Source: Klebsiella pneumoniae
Lineage (GTDB): Bacteria; Myxococcota_A; UBA796; SXON01
NCBI GenBank assembly: GCA_945862325.1
Contig: CAMAXZ010000001.1
Span: 186,001-250,000, forward strand
Length of the DNA stretch: 64,000 nt
Reading direction: 5' to 3'
Of this stretch, positions 44,967 through 53,753 are shown one piece after another. A program made the translations under genes and the position numbers. The notes below the pieces were generated by a model. That model worked only from the letters and a program-made list of their open reading frames with translations. It was not told the DNA's origin and ran no database searches. Position 1 is the stretch's first letter; the number at the start of each line of letters is the position of its first letter.

Positions 44967-46381
44967 TCACGACGATCGTGGCCTTCAGCCTGGGCGCCTG
45001 CGAGCGCCCGGGCGCGACGGTCGACTGGCCGACGGCGCCCGAAGCCGTCGCCGCGGATCTGCGGGAGTGGCGGCGCGCGGCGGCGCCGGCGCGTTCGGTC
45101 CAGCCCGGCCGCGGCCCCGACATCCTGCTGATCGTCGTCGACACCTTGCGCGCGGATCGAGTGGGTGCGTACGGCGGCCGGCAGACGCCGCGAATCGACG
45201 CCTGGGCGCGCGGCGCGACGGTGTTCCTCGACGCTACGAGCACCGCACCGTGGACCCTCCCGGCGCACGCGTCGATGTTCACTGGCCTACCCCCACGCGC
45301 GCACGGGGCCCGGGGCCTGCCCCTGGACGTGCCGGGGGTCGCCGCGCCGCTCGGGCCCGCGGCGCCGACGCTCGCGGAGGGGCTGCGGGAGCGCGGGTGG
45401 AGCACCCGGGGCGTCGTCGCGAACCGGGCGTTCCTCGCCGCGTCGTGGGGCCTCGGGCGCGGCTTCGACCGCTGGTTCTGCGACGGGTTCGCGCCCGATC
45501 CGCGGGGCGTGCCCTACCCTCCGGCCGACCGGGTCGCCGCCCTGGCGCGCGCCGCTCTCGCCGAACCGTAGGATCGACCGAGGTTCCTCTTCGTCAACTT
45601 CATGGACCCGCACGGGCCGTACCTTGCTCGGGAGGGCTTCGTGGACGCTCCGGACGCCCTCCGCGACGGGGTGGCGCCGTACGGCGCCGAGTGGCGGCGC
45701 CGCGCCGGCGATCTGCTCGCGGGGGAGGGAGCCTCCGCCGCGACGCGCGCGGCGTGGTCGGCGGCGTGCGACGCCGAGGTTCGGTACCTCGACGACGAGC
45801 TCGGCGCCCTGCTCGACGACCTGCCCGCGCTGGGGATCGACGGGTCCGACCTGGTCATCGTGACGTCGGACCACGGCGAGTACCTCGGCGAGCACGACCT
45901 CGTCGAGCACAGCAAGGACGTGTACGAGGAGGCCCTCCGCGTGCCGATGATCGTCCGCGGCCCAGGATTTTCGCCCGGAGTCGATCGCCGGCCGGTCAGC
46001 GTCGCGGACGTCTACCGCGTGGCGCTCGCGGCCGCCGACGGCGCGCGGTGGGACCCTCCGGACGAGCGCCTGATCGTGAGCGAGCTGTACTGGTCGCGCA
46101 AGAAGGACCTGCGGAACCCGCGCTACGGCACGCGCTTCGATCGGATCCGTCGGGCCTACCGTGAGGGGGCGCACAAGGTCATCGTCGGGTCCGACGGCAG
46201 CGTGGAGTCGTACGACCTCACGGCGGACCCGCGCGAGGCGGACCCCGCGCCGGAGCCGTGGGCGGGCGCCCTACGGGCGCGGGGCGACGCCTGGGTCGAG
46301 GCGACGCCGGAGGCCCCGACCGTCTCCGGCCGGTCCGGCGACGCCGCCGCGCTGCGGGCGCTGGGGTACACGGAGGAGTGA
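44963..46381 (+). pseudogene. Sulfatase/alkaline-phosphatase-superfamily lipoprotein interrupted by in-frame TAG
   Basis: A 472-codon frame with one TAG at 45569-45571 (codon 203). TTG 44963 overlaps the pilB stop and starts a lipoprotein signal (MITTIVAFSLGAC). Motifs on both sides are intact: LLIVVDTLRADRVGAYGG (metal Asp), STAPWTLPAHASMFTG with Thr at the nucleophile position as in many non-sulfating members, and beyond the stop FLFVNFMDPHGPY and IVTSDHGEYLGEHDLVEHSK. The TAG falls in a variable loop just before RPRFLFVNF. No frameshift is needed to join the halves. It may be a recent nonsense mutation, a sequencing error or a recoded amber; the first two are most likely. Confidence 0.75.
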
Positions 46382-46435
46382 GGGGGGCCGCTCCGTGACG
46401 TCCACGTGAAACCACGGCGGACACGCCGGGCGGCC

Positions 46436-46454
46436 CTGGCCGGAGCCCGGCCGG
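46436..46454 (+). terminator. Possible hairpin terminator after the sulfatase gene
   Basis: CTGGCCGG and CCGGCCGG pair over 8 bases (one G-T) around an AGC loop, in the 131-base gap between the sulfatase stop and the next operon. There is no T-run, so it is at best a U-tract-less terminator. Confidence 0.3.
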
Positions 46455-46512
46455 CGGGGTAGAAGCCGCCCGTCCGCGCCGCCGCTCGCCGTGGCCGCGT
46501 TGAGGAGGTCTC

Positions 46513-47352
46513 GTGAAGAAGTGGGCGTTGATCCTGCCTTTGTTCGTCCTGGCTTGCCGCGGCGGCCCCCCGAAGGACACCGGCTCCGACGCGGATGCCG
46601 ACACCGACACCGATTCGGACACCGACACGGACACCGACACGGACACCGATTCGGACACCGACTCCGACACGGATTCGGACACCGACGCGGACCTCGACTG
46701 CTCCCTCGGCCCGAGCGACCTCGGCGCCTGGTACGGCGTCATCGACCCGTCGCTCGTCACCACCGCCGCGTACACGAACGACGCCGGCGTGGGGGTCGCG
46801 GTCGCCGCGGCGCCGACGGAGGACGGCGCCGAGGCGGAGGTCACGCTCGCCATCACCGGGGCCATCGTCACGAACGTGGGCTTCGAGGCCGAGTCGATCT
46901 GGTTCCAGGACGCGACGGGCGCGCTCCGCACGTTCACCGTGGCGCTCCCCGCCGAGGTCGCTCCAGGGGACGAGGTCAACCTCGACATCACGGCCATCAA
47001 GAACTACGCCGGCGAGCTCGAGGTCACCGGCGCGTCGAACGTGACGATCGTGTCCTCCGGCAACCCCGTGTACGTGTTCGAAGCGTACGGGCAGGCGGTC
47101 GACTACGCCGTCCACGGCCGCCAGAACGTGCACGTCTGGGGCGAGATCGTCGAGGTCGTCGACGACTGCGGCGGCACGAGCAACTGCTACGTGCTCGACA
47201 ACGGTGGCCAGAGCATCCGGTTCCGCCTGTGGGAAGACATCGAGGTCAACCTCGGGGAGTGCTTCGAGGTCGTCGGCCCGCTCGGCAAGTTCGGCTCGGA
47301 CACCCAGATCCAGCTCGACAACTTCGATTGGATGCGGCGGTACGAGCCGTGA
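46513..47352 (+). CDS. Lipoprotein with DT-repeat linker and OB-fold-like domains
   Basis: 279 residues. Lipoprotein signal MKKWALILPLFVLAC, then an extreme Asp/Thr/Ser linker (about residues 27-58). The mature part looks like two beta-barrel units: AEVTLAITGAIVTNVGF with IWFQDATGALRTFTVALPAE and VAPGDEVNLDITAIKNYAG, then NVHVWGEIVEVVDDCGGTSN and GECFEVVGPLGKFGSDTQI. This layout resembles OB-fold domains found with extracellular nucleases (DUF5689/YhcR-like), although no catalytic residues are seen. GAGGAGG precedes the ATG. It heads a six-gene operon; the next gene starts within its stop (GTGA). Confidence 0.7.
   Translation: MKKWALILPLFVLACRGGPPKDTGSDADADTDTDSDTDTDTDTDTDSDTDSDTDSDTDADLDCSLGPSDLGAWYGVIDPSLVTTAAYTNDAGVGVAVAAAPTEDGAEAEVTLAITGAIVTNVGFEAESIWFQDATGALRTFTVALPAEVAPGDEVNLDITAIKNYAGELEVTGASNVTIVSSGNPVYVFEAYGQAVDYAVHGRQNVHVWGEIVEVVDDCGGTSNCYVLDNGGQSIRFRLWEDIEVNLGECFEVVGPLGKFGSDTQIQLDNFDWMRRYEP
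46599..46698 (+). repeat. 6-base repeat coding an Asp-Thr/Asp-Ser linker
   Basis: Some 16 copies of GACACC/GACACG/GATTCG-type hexamers encode alternating Asp-Thr and Asp-Ser. It gives a long acidic, flexible or calcium-responsive spacer between lipid anchor and domain. Confidence 0.85.
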
Positions 47353-48200
47353 ACCTGGCGCTGCTGCTCGCGTGCGCGTCCGCGAGGGGGCCTGAGGAGT
47401 CCTCCGCGTGGTTCGACCCGGGCGGCGCGGCCGACGTCGAGGAGCCGCTGGTCTTCACCGACGCCGCGTACGACTTCCCGTCGTCCGCGGCCGACGGCAT
47501 CGGCGCGGTCGCGGAGCTCGCGCGGGGCATCGGCAACACCGACTCCGTGCTCTGGGCGCCGGGCGACGAGCCCGGAGAGGGAGGGTGCGACGCCGAGGTC
47601 AGCGACGCCCTCGAAGACCGCGTGGTCGAAGGCGTCGTGACGTTGCACCCCCGGTACTATTTCAAGACCGCCGGCTGCGGGCGCGACAGCGACGACAAGT
47701 ACTACGGGTCCTACTTCCTCGAAGACGCCACGGGCGGCATCTTCATCCTCGGCGACACGAAGGCGCAGGTCTTCGGCGCGGGCGACCGCCTGAGGGTGCT
47801 CGTGCGGGCCGTGCGCGGGCTGTACACCGGCGACGAGTCCACCGTCCTCCCCGCCGTCTACGCGCACGATCGCCTGGAGGTGGTCGCGCGGGACGTCCCC
47901 ATCGCCTTCGAGACGCTCACGCGGGAGCCCACGACCGACGACGTTGGGCGGGTGTTCCGGCTGACCGGCACGGTCGCCGGCCCGATGTCCGAGTTCGGCG
48001 AGCTCCCGTTCCAGCCCGACTTCGTCTCCGACGACGACTTCCTCACGTGGCCCCTCTCGGTGAAGCTCGACCAGGAGCTCACCCGCCGCGGGCTGGTGTA
48101 CACGGAAGGCGCGCGCCTCCAGGTCACGGGCCCGCTGATCGACAGCTACGGCATGTTCCTCGTCGTGATGCAGCTCGGTCAGATCGAGCCCGTCGAGTAG
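47349..48200 (+). CDS. Lipoprotein with OB-fold-like domains
   Basis: 283 residues beginning at a GTG that overlaps the previous stop. The signal is minimal (MNLALLLAC). The mature protein contains VEGVVTLHPRYYFKTAGCGR, YFLEDATGGIFILGDTKAQV, FGAGDRLRVLVRAVRGLYTG and a second copy-like unit VGRVFRLTGTVAGPMSEFGE ... GARLQVTGPLIDSYGMF. These are the strands of OB-fold units similar to those in the preceding protein, so the pair may be diverged paralogues. Two cysteines (GCDAE, AGCGR) could form a disulfide. No enzymatic motif is seen; ligand binding is inferred. Confidence 0.65.
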   Translation: MNLALLLACASARGPEESSAWFDPGGAADVEEPLVFTDAAYDFPSSAADGIGAVAELARGIGNTDSVLWAPGDEPGEGGCDAEVSDALEDRVVEGVVTLHPRYYFKTAGCGRDSDDKYYGSYFLEDATGGIFILGDTKAQVFGAGDRLRVLVRAVRGLYTGDESTVLPAVYAHDRLEVVARDVPIAFETLTREPTTDDVGRVFRLTGTVAGPMSEFGELPFQPDFVSDDDFLTWPLSVKLDQELTRRGLVYTEGARLQVTGPLIDSYGMFLVVMQLGQIEPVE

Positions 48201-48235
48201 ACGAACCTCCCTCCTCTCGCCCCCAAGGTGTCGCG

Positions 48236-49786
48236 ATGCGAGCCCTGCCGATCCTGCTCTTCGTCGTGAGCGCGCCTGCGTTCGCCCAGTCGACGGACCT
48301 CGAGTATCGCGCGCCGGAGGCCCCGAAGGGGAACCAGCGCCTCACCGTCGGCGGCGACTTCGAATCCGCGTGGTTCGAATACGACAACATGGACCTGCGC
48401 CCGCGGGACGAGTCCAGCGACCAGGCGATCCTCGACAGCGACGATCGCAACGGCTTCGCGTTCACCGGTGCGGGCCTCGACCTGCGCTACAAGGTCGAGG
48501 ACTCCCTCGACTTCGTGTTCGCCGCCAATCATCGTGGCCTCTGGGGCAACGACCAGATCGGCGGCGTCAGTCAGTACGGCAGCATGATGTACGTCAGCGG
48601 GCTCTACGTGGACTGGCGGCCGAGCATTGGGGATTGGACGCCCGAGATCCGCGTGGGACGTCAGTTCTATTCGCTCGGCGGCCTCGGCGGCTCGGCGGAC
48701 TACGAGCTGGCCGACACGCTCGACATGGTGCGCATCGATCTGCCCTTCGGCGAGTCGTTCCACATCGAGCTCATCCCCGTCAACGTGGTGGGCCTGTCCG
48801 GCGAGAACGACAACGCCAACTTCTTCAGCTACATCGGGCAGAGCACCACCCAGACCTTCGGTCTGCGCGGCGACCACATGACCCGTCGTCACGGGGCCGT
48901 GGCGGTGTTCGCGCCGAAGAAGGGCCCCGAAGTCCGGGCCTACGTGTTCTACACCGACATCGGCGCGCTCGGCTCCGGCTCGGACATCTCCTACGACGGC
49001 CAGCTCGGGAATTTCTCCGACAACGATTGGGTCATGAACGTGGGGGCGCGCGCCGAGTGGACGCTCGCCGACGCCGTGACGCCGTTTGTGTCTGTCGACT
49101 ATTCGCTCGGCATCGATCGCAAGGAGCTCGTGGCCCGCGACGTCGACACGAGCGGCCTCGCCTTCTCGGCCGGCGCCACCTTCGACACACGCGGCGACGA
49201 CAAGGACGACGGGGTGTCCGGCGAGGTGTCGTACTACGAGGCGTTCGGGTCGGCCTACGCCGAAGACGGCCTGATGTACTCCCACGGGCACGTCGGCATG
49301 AAGGCGCGCCAGGTCGGCGGGCTCGTCGCGGACCGCTTCATGGGGTGGCACCCGTCCGCGTATGTCGGCATGTTCGGCGTCAGCGACGACCCCCACGACA
49401 TCGACCGCAAGGCGGGCACCCGGGTGATCCACGCCGGCGGCCGTTGGGACGCGCCCGGCGTCTTCGCCGTCGACGTCGGCTACTGGTTCCTCCAGGACAC
49501 CGGGGTGACCTACTTCGACCTCTCCACCCTCGACACGGTGTCGCCGCCCTATGGGTACAGCGCGCGCGAGTTCGCCGCAGAAGAGCGCATGGGCAAGGTG
49601 CTCGGGCACGAGATCGACGTCGGCCTGAGCGCGCGCGCCAGCAAGCACCTCAGCTTCCACATCGACGCGGGCGTCTTGTTGCCCGGCGAATACTACGCGA
49701 TCGAGGTCGATCGTGTGGCGGGCGACCAGCTCGGCGGCCAGGCGGCCGCCTGGGCCGGCAGCGGCGGGCTCGAGGTGGAGTTCTGA
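48236..49786 (+). CDS. Outer-membrane beta-barrel protein
   Basis: 516 residues with a classic signal peptide (MRALPILLFVVSAPAFAQ). The mature part is rich in alternating aromatic/hydrophobic strands separated by Asp/Gly turns (LDLRYKVEDSLDFVFAANHR, YVSGLYVDWRPSIGDWTPEI, PEVRAYVFYTDIGALGSGSD), and ends in Val-Glu-Phe, the terminal aromatic used by BAM. The length fits a 16-18-stranded porin-like or alginate-export-like channel. AAGGTG is the likely ribosome site. Its stop overlaps the next start by one base (TGATG), placing it firmly in the lipoprotein/phospholipase operon. Confidence 0.8.
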   Translation: MRALPILLFVVSAPAFAQSTDLEYRAPEAPKGNQRLTVGGDFESAWFEYDNMDLRPRDESSDQAILDSDDRNGFAFTGAGLDLRYKVEDSLDFVFAANHRGLWGNDQIGGVSQYGSMMYVSGLYVDWRPSIGDWTPEIRVGRQFYSLGGLGGSADYELADTLDMVRIDLPFGESFHIELIPVNVVGLSGENDNANFFSYIGQSTTQTFGLRGDHMTRRHGAVAVFAPKKGPEVRAYVFYTDIGALGSGSDISYDGQLGNFSDNDWVMNVGARAEWTLADAVTPFVSVDYSLGIDRKELVARDVDTSGLAFSAGATFDTRGDDKDDGVSGEVSYYEAFGSAYAEDGLMYSHGHVGMKARQVGGLVADRFMGWHPSAYVGMFGVSDDPHDIDRKAGTRVIHAGGRWDAPGVFAVDVGYWFLQDTGVTYFDLSTLDTVSPPYGYSAREFAAEERMGKVLGHEIDVGLSARASKHLSFHIDAGVLLPGEYYAIEVDRVAGDQLGGQAAAWAGSGGLEVEF

Positions 49787-50478
49787 TGCTCGCGCTCGTG
49801 CTCGCCGCCTGCAATCCGGACCCGGGAGAGATCTCGCAGCAGGTCGGTTTTCGCGACGGAACCGGGAGCGACGGCACGACCAACGGCGAGCGTGGCTCGG
49901 TGGGCATCAGCGAGGTGCTCTGGTCGGGCAGCGTGACCGAAGCCGGATGGGACCCCACCGACGTGTTCGTCGAGCTGCGCAACGAGTCGCAGCGGCCGGT
50001 CAACCTGAGCGGGTGGCGCATCGACCAGTCGGGCACCATCCGCACGACCTACGTGCTCCCCGCCACCGACGCCGTCGTCGAGGTGGGCGAGCACGTCATC
50101 ATCGCCGCCAAGCGCTCGGGGTGCTTCGCGGACGCAGAGTTCGAGGTGCCGGCGCTCGCGTTCCCGATGGACGCCCCGTTCGCGCTCACCTTGCGTGACA
50201 TCGACGAGCGGCTGATCGACGGCGGTGGGAGCACCGAGATGCCGCCCTTCGCGGGCGGATACGACCTGCGTGTGTCGCGCTCGATGGAGAAGATCGAGCT
50301 CATGTTCGGCGGCGAAGGCGGCGAGCCGTCGGCGTGGCACTACTACACCAAGGCCGAGGTCGACGTCCCCAACGACGACCGTGTGGGCAGCGCGTGCCGC
50401 GGGCGTACGCTCGCGTCGCCCGGGCGCCCCAACTCTCCGGACTACAGCGGCGCCTACGCCGCGGGGGAGCTCGAATGA
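49786..50478 (+). CDS. Lamin-tail-domain lipoprotein
   Basis: 230 residues. Signal MLALVLAAC then a short linker. The main domain is a lamin-tail (LTD) Ig-like fold: VGISEVLWSGSVTEAGWDPT, VFVELRNESQRPVNLSGWRI, TTYVLPATDAVVEVGEHVII, with the family's W and DPTDVFVEL elements. LTDs accompany many secreted nucleases and phosphatases and are thought to bind DNA, membranes or proteins. A related LTD is the C-terminal domain of the phospholipase D two genes downstream, so they may work on the same target. Coupled to the next gene by ATGA. Confidence 0.78.
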   Translation: MLALVLAACNPDPGEISQQVGFRDGTGSDGTTNGERGSVGISEVLWSGSVTEAGWDPTDVFVELRNESQRPVNLSGWRIDQSGTIRTTYVLPATDAVVEVGEHVIIAAKRSGCFADAEFEVPALAFPMDAPFALTLRDIDERLIDGGGSTEMPPFAGGYDLRVSRSMEKIELMFGGEGGEPSAWHYYTKAEVDVPNDDRVGSACRGRTLASPGRPNSPDYSGAYAAGELE

Positions 50479-51593
50479 TCCTGCTGCTCGCCGCGTGCGC
50501 GGCCCCCGACGTCGCCGAGGCCTTCACCAACGTCGAGCTGAGCGTCGTCGACTCCTCCGCCGCCGTCAACGCCGCGTTCGTCGCGGCGATCGACGGGGCG
50601 ACCCGCGACGTCCGCCTCTCGATCCCCGCCCTCGAGGACACCGCATTGTCCGACGCGCTCGTGGCGGCGCACGGCCGTGGGGTCGTGGTCGAGGTGGTCA
50701 CCGACGTCGATCGCGCGGAAGACGCGGGCGTGGTCGCGCTCGTGGCCGCGGGCGTGCCGCTCCACCTCGGCGACGGCGCCGTGGGGTACCACGACTTCGC
50801 GGTCAACGACCTCGTCGGTTGGACGAGCGACATGGTCCAGATGACCCAGTCCATGGCCCTGATCGACGGGGCGCGGGTCCTCTCGGCCAACGCCGCGGGC
50901 GACCAGGGCCCGGGCACGCGCGTGATGTTCGACGTGCGGAGCGAAGATCTCGCGTACGACATGGCGGCGGAGCACAACCAGCTGTTCGCGGGCGTCGATG
51001 CGACCGCCCTGACCTCCTACGACGCGATGGCCAAATCGGTGGCCGACGGTCGCTGGCGGTACCCGACCCAGACCGACCTCGACCTCGAGGTGTGGCTCGG
51101 CCCGCAGGAGCGCCTGACCAAGCGGGTGATCGACGCGGTATACAGCGCGCGTCGCAGCGTGCGCATCGCCGCGGACGACATCACCGACGAGGGGCTCGCC
51201 CGCGCGCTCCAAGAGAAGGCGAGGTCTGGCCTCGAGATCTCCGTCGTCCTCGGAGAGGGGTTCGGCCTCACCACGCCGTATCGCTCCGACGTGTTCCTCG
51301 ACGAGACCAGCGAGGTCACCGTGCGACGCGTCGCGAAGCGTCTACCGACGATCGTGCTCGTCGACGCCGAGTCCGACACCGAGGTGCGGCCACGCGCCAT
51401 GGTGCTGTCGCACCCGATCCACTCCGCGTCGCGGCTCGACGTCGAAGGTGACACCTTCGGGTACGACCTGGAGATCGTGACCGATCAGCTCCTCGACGGG
51501 CACCTGTTCCAGCTCACCGACTACGACGACCCGTCCGAGGAGCTCGTCACCCTGCGCGATCTCGTGGACGCGTGGCTCGCGGAGGGCACATGA
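50475..51593 (+). CDS. Phospholipase D-like lipoprotein lacking HKD catalytic motifs
   Basis: 372 residues, signal MILLLAAC. The fold matches the PLD superfamily: VNAAFVAAIDGATRDVRLSI, ALVAAHGRGVVVEVVTDVDR, VVALVAAGVPLHLGDGAVGY, then HDFAVNDLVGW where an active enzyme has HxKxxxxD, and a second half RVIDAVYSARRSVRIAADDI without a clear HKD. Both active sites therefore look lost. The next gene, overlapping by ATGA, is an intact PLD of similar layout, so this is probably a catalytically dead partner with a structural or regulatory role. A pseudogene is unlikely because the frame is open and the motif is cleanly replaced. Confidence 0.7.
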   Translation: MILLLAACAAPDVAEAFTNVELSVVDSSAAVNAAFVAAIDGATRDVRLSIPALEDTALSDALVAAHGRGVVVEVVTDVDRAEDAGVVALVAAGVPLHLGDGAVGYHDFAVNDLVGWTSDMVQMTQSMALIDGARVLSANAAGDQGPGTRVMFDVRSEDLAYDMAAEHNQLFAGVDATALTSYDAMAKSVADGRWRYPTQTDLDLEVWLGPQERLTKRVIDAVYSARRSVRIAADDITDEGLARALQEKARSGLEISVVLGEGFGLTTPYRSDVFLDETSEVTVRRVAKRLPTIVLVDAESDTEVRPRAMVLSHPIHSASRLDVEGDTFGYDLEIVTDQLLDGHLFQLTDYDDPSEELVTLRDLVDAWLAEGT

Positions 51594-53326
51594 TCCTGCT
51601 CCTGACGTCGATCGCCTGCAACCCGCCTCCGTCGGCGGAGGACCTCGACAGCACCCGCGGTGGTCGCGTCGACGTGTTCTTCAACGACCCCGGCAATCGC
51701 GCCGACAACGAATGGTACCCCGACGGCGTGGACGTCCTGATCGACCACGTTCAGGAGGCGCAGGACACCATCGACTTCGCCGTGATGGGCTTCTCGTACG
51801 ACCCGCTCATCGACGCCCTGATCGCCGCGCACGACCGCGGCGTTCGGGTGCGCATGGTCGGCGACGCCGGACACACGACCAACGACGGCTACGAGCGCCT
51901 CCGCGCCCGAAACATCCCGATGTCGGTCGGCAACGGCGCCCACATCATGCACGACAAGTTCCTCGTGGTCGACGGGCGCTTCGTGTACGTCGGCACCGCC
52001 AACTGGAGCGAGACCGACCTCATCCAGAACTCCAACAACTTCGTCGCCATCGACTCCGGCCCGGTCGCCGCCGACTTCACGGCGGAGTTCGAGCAGATGT
52101 TCGAGGGGCGGTTCGGTCACAGCAAGATCGAGATCGACAACGGGCGGAGCTATCAGGTCGGCGACACGACGGTCGAGGTGTGGTTCTCCCCGAACGAAGA
52201 TGTGATGGGGCGCATCCTCGAGTACGTGGACGGCGCGAAGGAGAGCCTGCGGTTCACCATCTTCGCGTTCACGAAAGATCAGGTGGGCAGCGCGTTCATC
52301 GGGAAGCAGGCCGAGTTCGACGCCTTGAACGCGGCCGAAGGGCTGGACCCTTCGCTGCCCCACCAGGAGCGCCGCGCGGTGGCGGGCGTGGTCGACAAGT
52401 CCCAGCTCCACGGCAACGGCCAGTACCATGAGGTGTACCGCCTGCTCTCGGCCGGCGTGCCGATGCGGCTCGACGGCAACGACAACTCGGCGTTGCCCGG
52501 CGACTATCAGGCCGGCGGCGGCCGCCTGCACAGCAAGACGATGATCATCGACGCGGCCGGAGAGGACCCGATCGTGCTCACCGGGTCGTTCAATTGGTCG
52601 GCGGCGGCGACGCAGAGCAACGACGAGTTCCTGATCGTTCTCAAGGGCCCGCGTGTGGCGGAGCAGTACGACGCGTACTTCGAGCGTCTGTGGCTCGACG
52701 GAAAGCCCCTCGGCGAGACCTTCGTGTCCGAGGGCGACATCGCGCCGGGCGACGTGATCATCAACGAGGTCATGTGGTACGGCGCCCACTCCGGCGACGA
52801 AGAGGGGTTCGACGAGTACATCGAGCTGCGCAACCTCACCGACAAGACGCTGAAGTTGGATCTGTGGCAGATCTCCAACCCCGACGACTTCGTCGTCGGC
52901 CTGCCGCCCGGCACCACCATCGGGCCCAACAGCACCTACCTCATCGTCGACCACGTGCTCGAGGCCTACGAGGACGGCGCTCCGCAGGACGCCAACAGCG
53001 GGTACCTGTGGGGCGACATGGTCCTCAACACCTTCAACGACAATCGACAGTCGCGATTGTACCTGAAGGACGGCGCGATGGAGCTTTACCTGAAGGACCC
53101 GCACGCCGCGATCGTCGACCGCGTCGGCGACGGCGGGGCGCCCTTCGCGGGCGGTCCCGACGGCAGCACGGTGTACTCGATGGAGCGCCGCGCGGCCCCC
53201 GGTGACGGGGCGGACCCCGCGAGCTGGTACACCTGCACCCTCGACGAGGGCGTCGGAGCGGTCAACCCCGTGTACGCGTCGGAGCTCGTCGGCACGCCGG
53301 GCGCGGAGAACTCCCCGGAGCCGTAG
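51590..53326 (+). CDS. Phospholipase D-family lipoprotein with C-terminal lamin-tail domain
   Basis: 578 residues, signal MILLLTSIAC. Two intact HKD motifs: HDKFLVVDGRFVYVGTANWS (His at about residue 121) and HSKTMIID followed by VLTGSFNWSAAA (His at about 314), which pair into one active site. Between them is a normal PLD core (YDPLIDALIAAHDRGVRVRM). The C-terminal part from about residue 385 is an LTD (VIINEVMWYGA, YIELRNLTDKTLKLDLWQIS). PLDs of this type hydrolyse phosphodiesters in DNA or phospholipids. It is lipid-anchored and hence acts outside the cytoplasm. It is the last gene of the six-gene operon. Confidence 0.9.
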   Translation: MILLLTSIACNPPPSAEDLDSTRGGRVDVFFNDPGNRADNEWYPDGVDVLIDHVQEAQDTIDFAVMGFSYDPLIDALIAAHDRGVRVRMVGDAGHTTNDGYERLRARNIPMSVGNGAHIMHDKFLVVDGRFVYVGTANWSETDLIQNSNNFVAIDSGPVAADFTAEFEQMFEGRFGHSKIEIDNGRSYQVGDTTVEVWFSPNEDVMGRILEYVDGAKESLRFTIFAFTKDQVGSAFIGKQAEFDALNAAEGLDPSLPHQERRAVAGVVDKSQLHGNGQYHEVYRLLSAGVPMRLDGNDNSALPGDYQAGGGRLHSKTMIIDAAGEDPIVLTGSFNWSAAATQSNDEFLIVLKGPRVAEQYDAYFERLWLDGKPLGETFVSEGDIAPGDVIINEVMWYGAHSGDEEGFDEYIELRNLTDKTLKLDLWQISNPDDFVVGLPPGTTIGPNSTYLIVDHVLEAYEDGAPQDANSGYLWGDMVLNTFNDNRQSRLYLKDGAMELYLKDPHAAIVDRVGDGGAPFAGGPDGSTVYSMERRAAPGDGADPASWYTCTLDEGVGAVNPVYASELVGTPGAENSPEP

Positions 53327-53338
53327 CCCAGGGCGGCG

Positions 53339-53689
53339 TCAGCCCAGGCGCGCGGCGAGGTCGGCAGGCGCCAGGGTCCATCCGACGATCACCGCCGCGC
53401 CGTCGCGCTCGACGACGGGGCGCTTGATCAACATGGGGTCGGCCGCGAACGCCTCCGCCCACGCCGCGTCGGACCATGTGTCCTTCTCGGGGCCGAGGGC
53501 GCGGTAGGCGCCTCCCGAGGTGTTGCGCAGGGCCTTGGCGCCGAAGGTGGCCACCCAACGGTCGACCTGGTCGCGCGACGGCGGCGCGCCCCGAAGGTCG
53601 ACGAAGGTGTAGGGGCGGCCGGCGGCCTCGAGCGCGGCGCGGGCCTTCTTGACCGTGCCGCAGGTGGGAATTCCGTAGACGGTGAGCAT
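53339..53689 (-). CDS. ArsC/Spx-family thioredoxin-fold protein (YffB-like)
   Basis: 116 residues: MLTVYGIPTCGTVKKARAAL gives the Cys10-xxx-Lys-Lys-Ala signature of the ArsC-like family, then FVDLRGAPPSRDQVDRWV and ADPMLIKRPVVERDGAAVIV with the conserved Arg of the KRP motif. YffB/ArsC-type proteins are thiol-dependent reductases; the single N-terminal Cys with KKA resembles YffB and MgsR rather than classical arsenate reductase. No ars operon is adjacent. It is convergent with the phospholipase D gene. Confidence 0.85.
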   Translation of the reverse strand: MLTVYGIPTCGTVKKARAALEAAGRPYTFVDLRGAPPSRDQVDRWVATFGAKALRNTSGGAYRALGPEKDTWSDAAWAEAFAADPMLIKRPVVERDGAAVIVGWTLAPADLAARLG

Positions 53690-53753
53690 CGGCGGACTCT
53701 ATCGCGGGGTCCGGGCCCGGCGCATCGCGATATCCTTCGGGGGGAGCCTGACG

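Noticed and set aside
45569-45571. Pyrrolysine at the amber codon of the sulfatase-like gene
   Set aside because: The codon sits in a variable loop, no pyl gene is visible, and Pyl proteins are few; kept only as a remote option.
53339-53689. Arsenate reductase of an ars operon
   Set aside because: The Cys-xxx-Lys-Lys-Ala motif fits YffB/Spx-like members better and there is no arsR, arsB or acr3 nearby.
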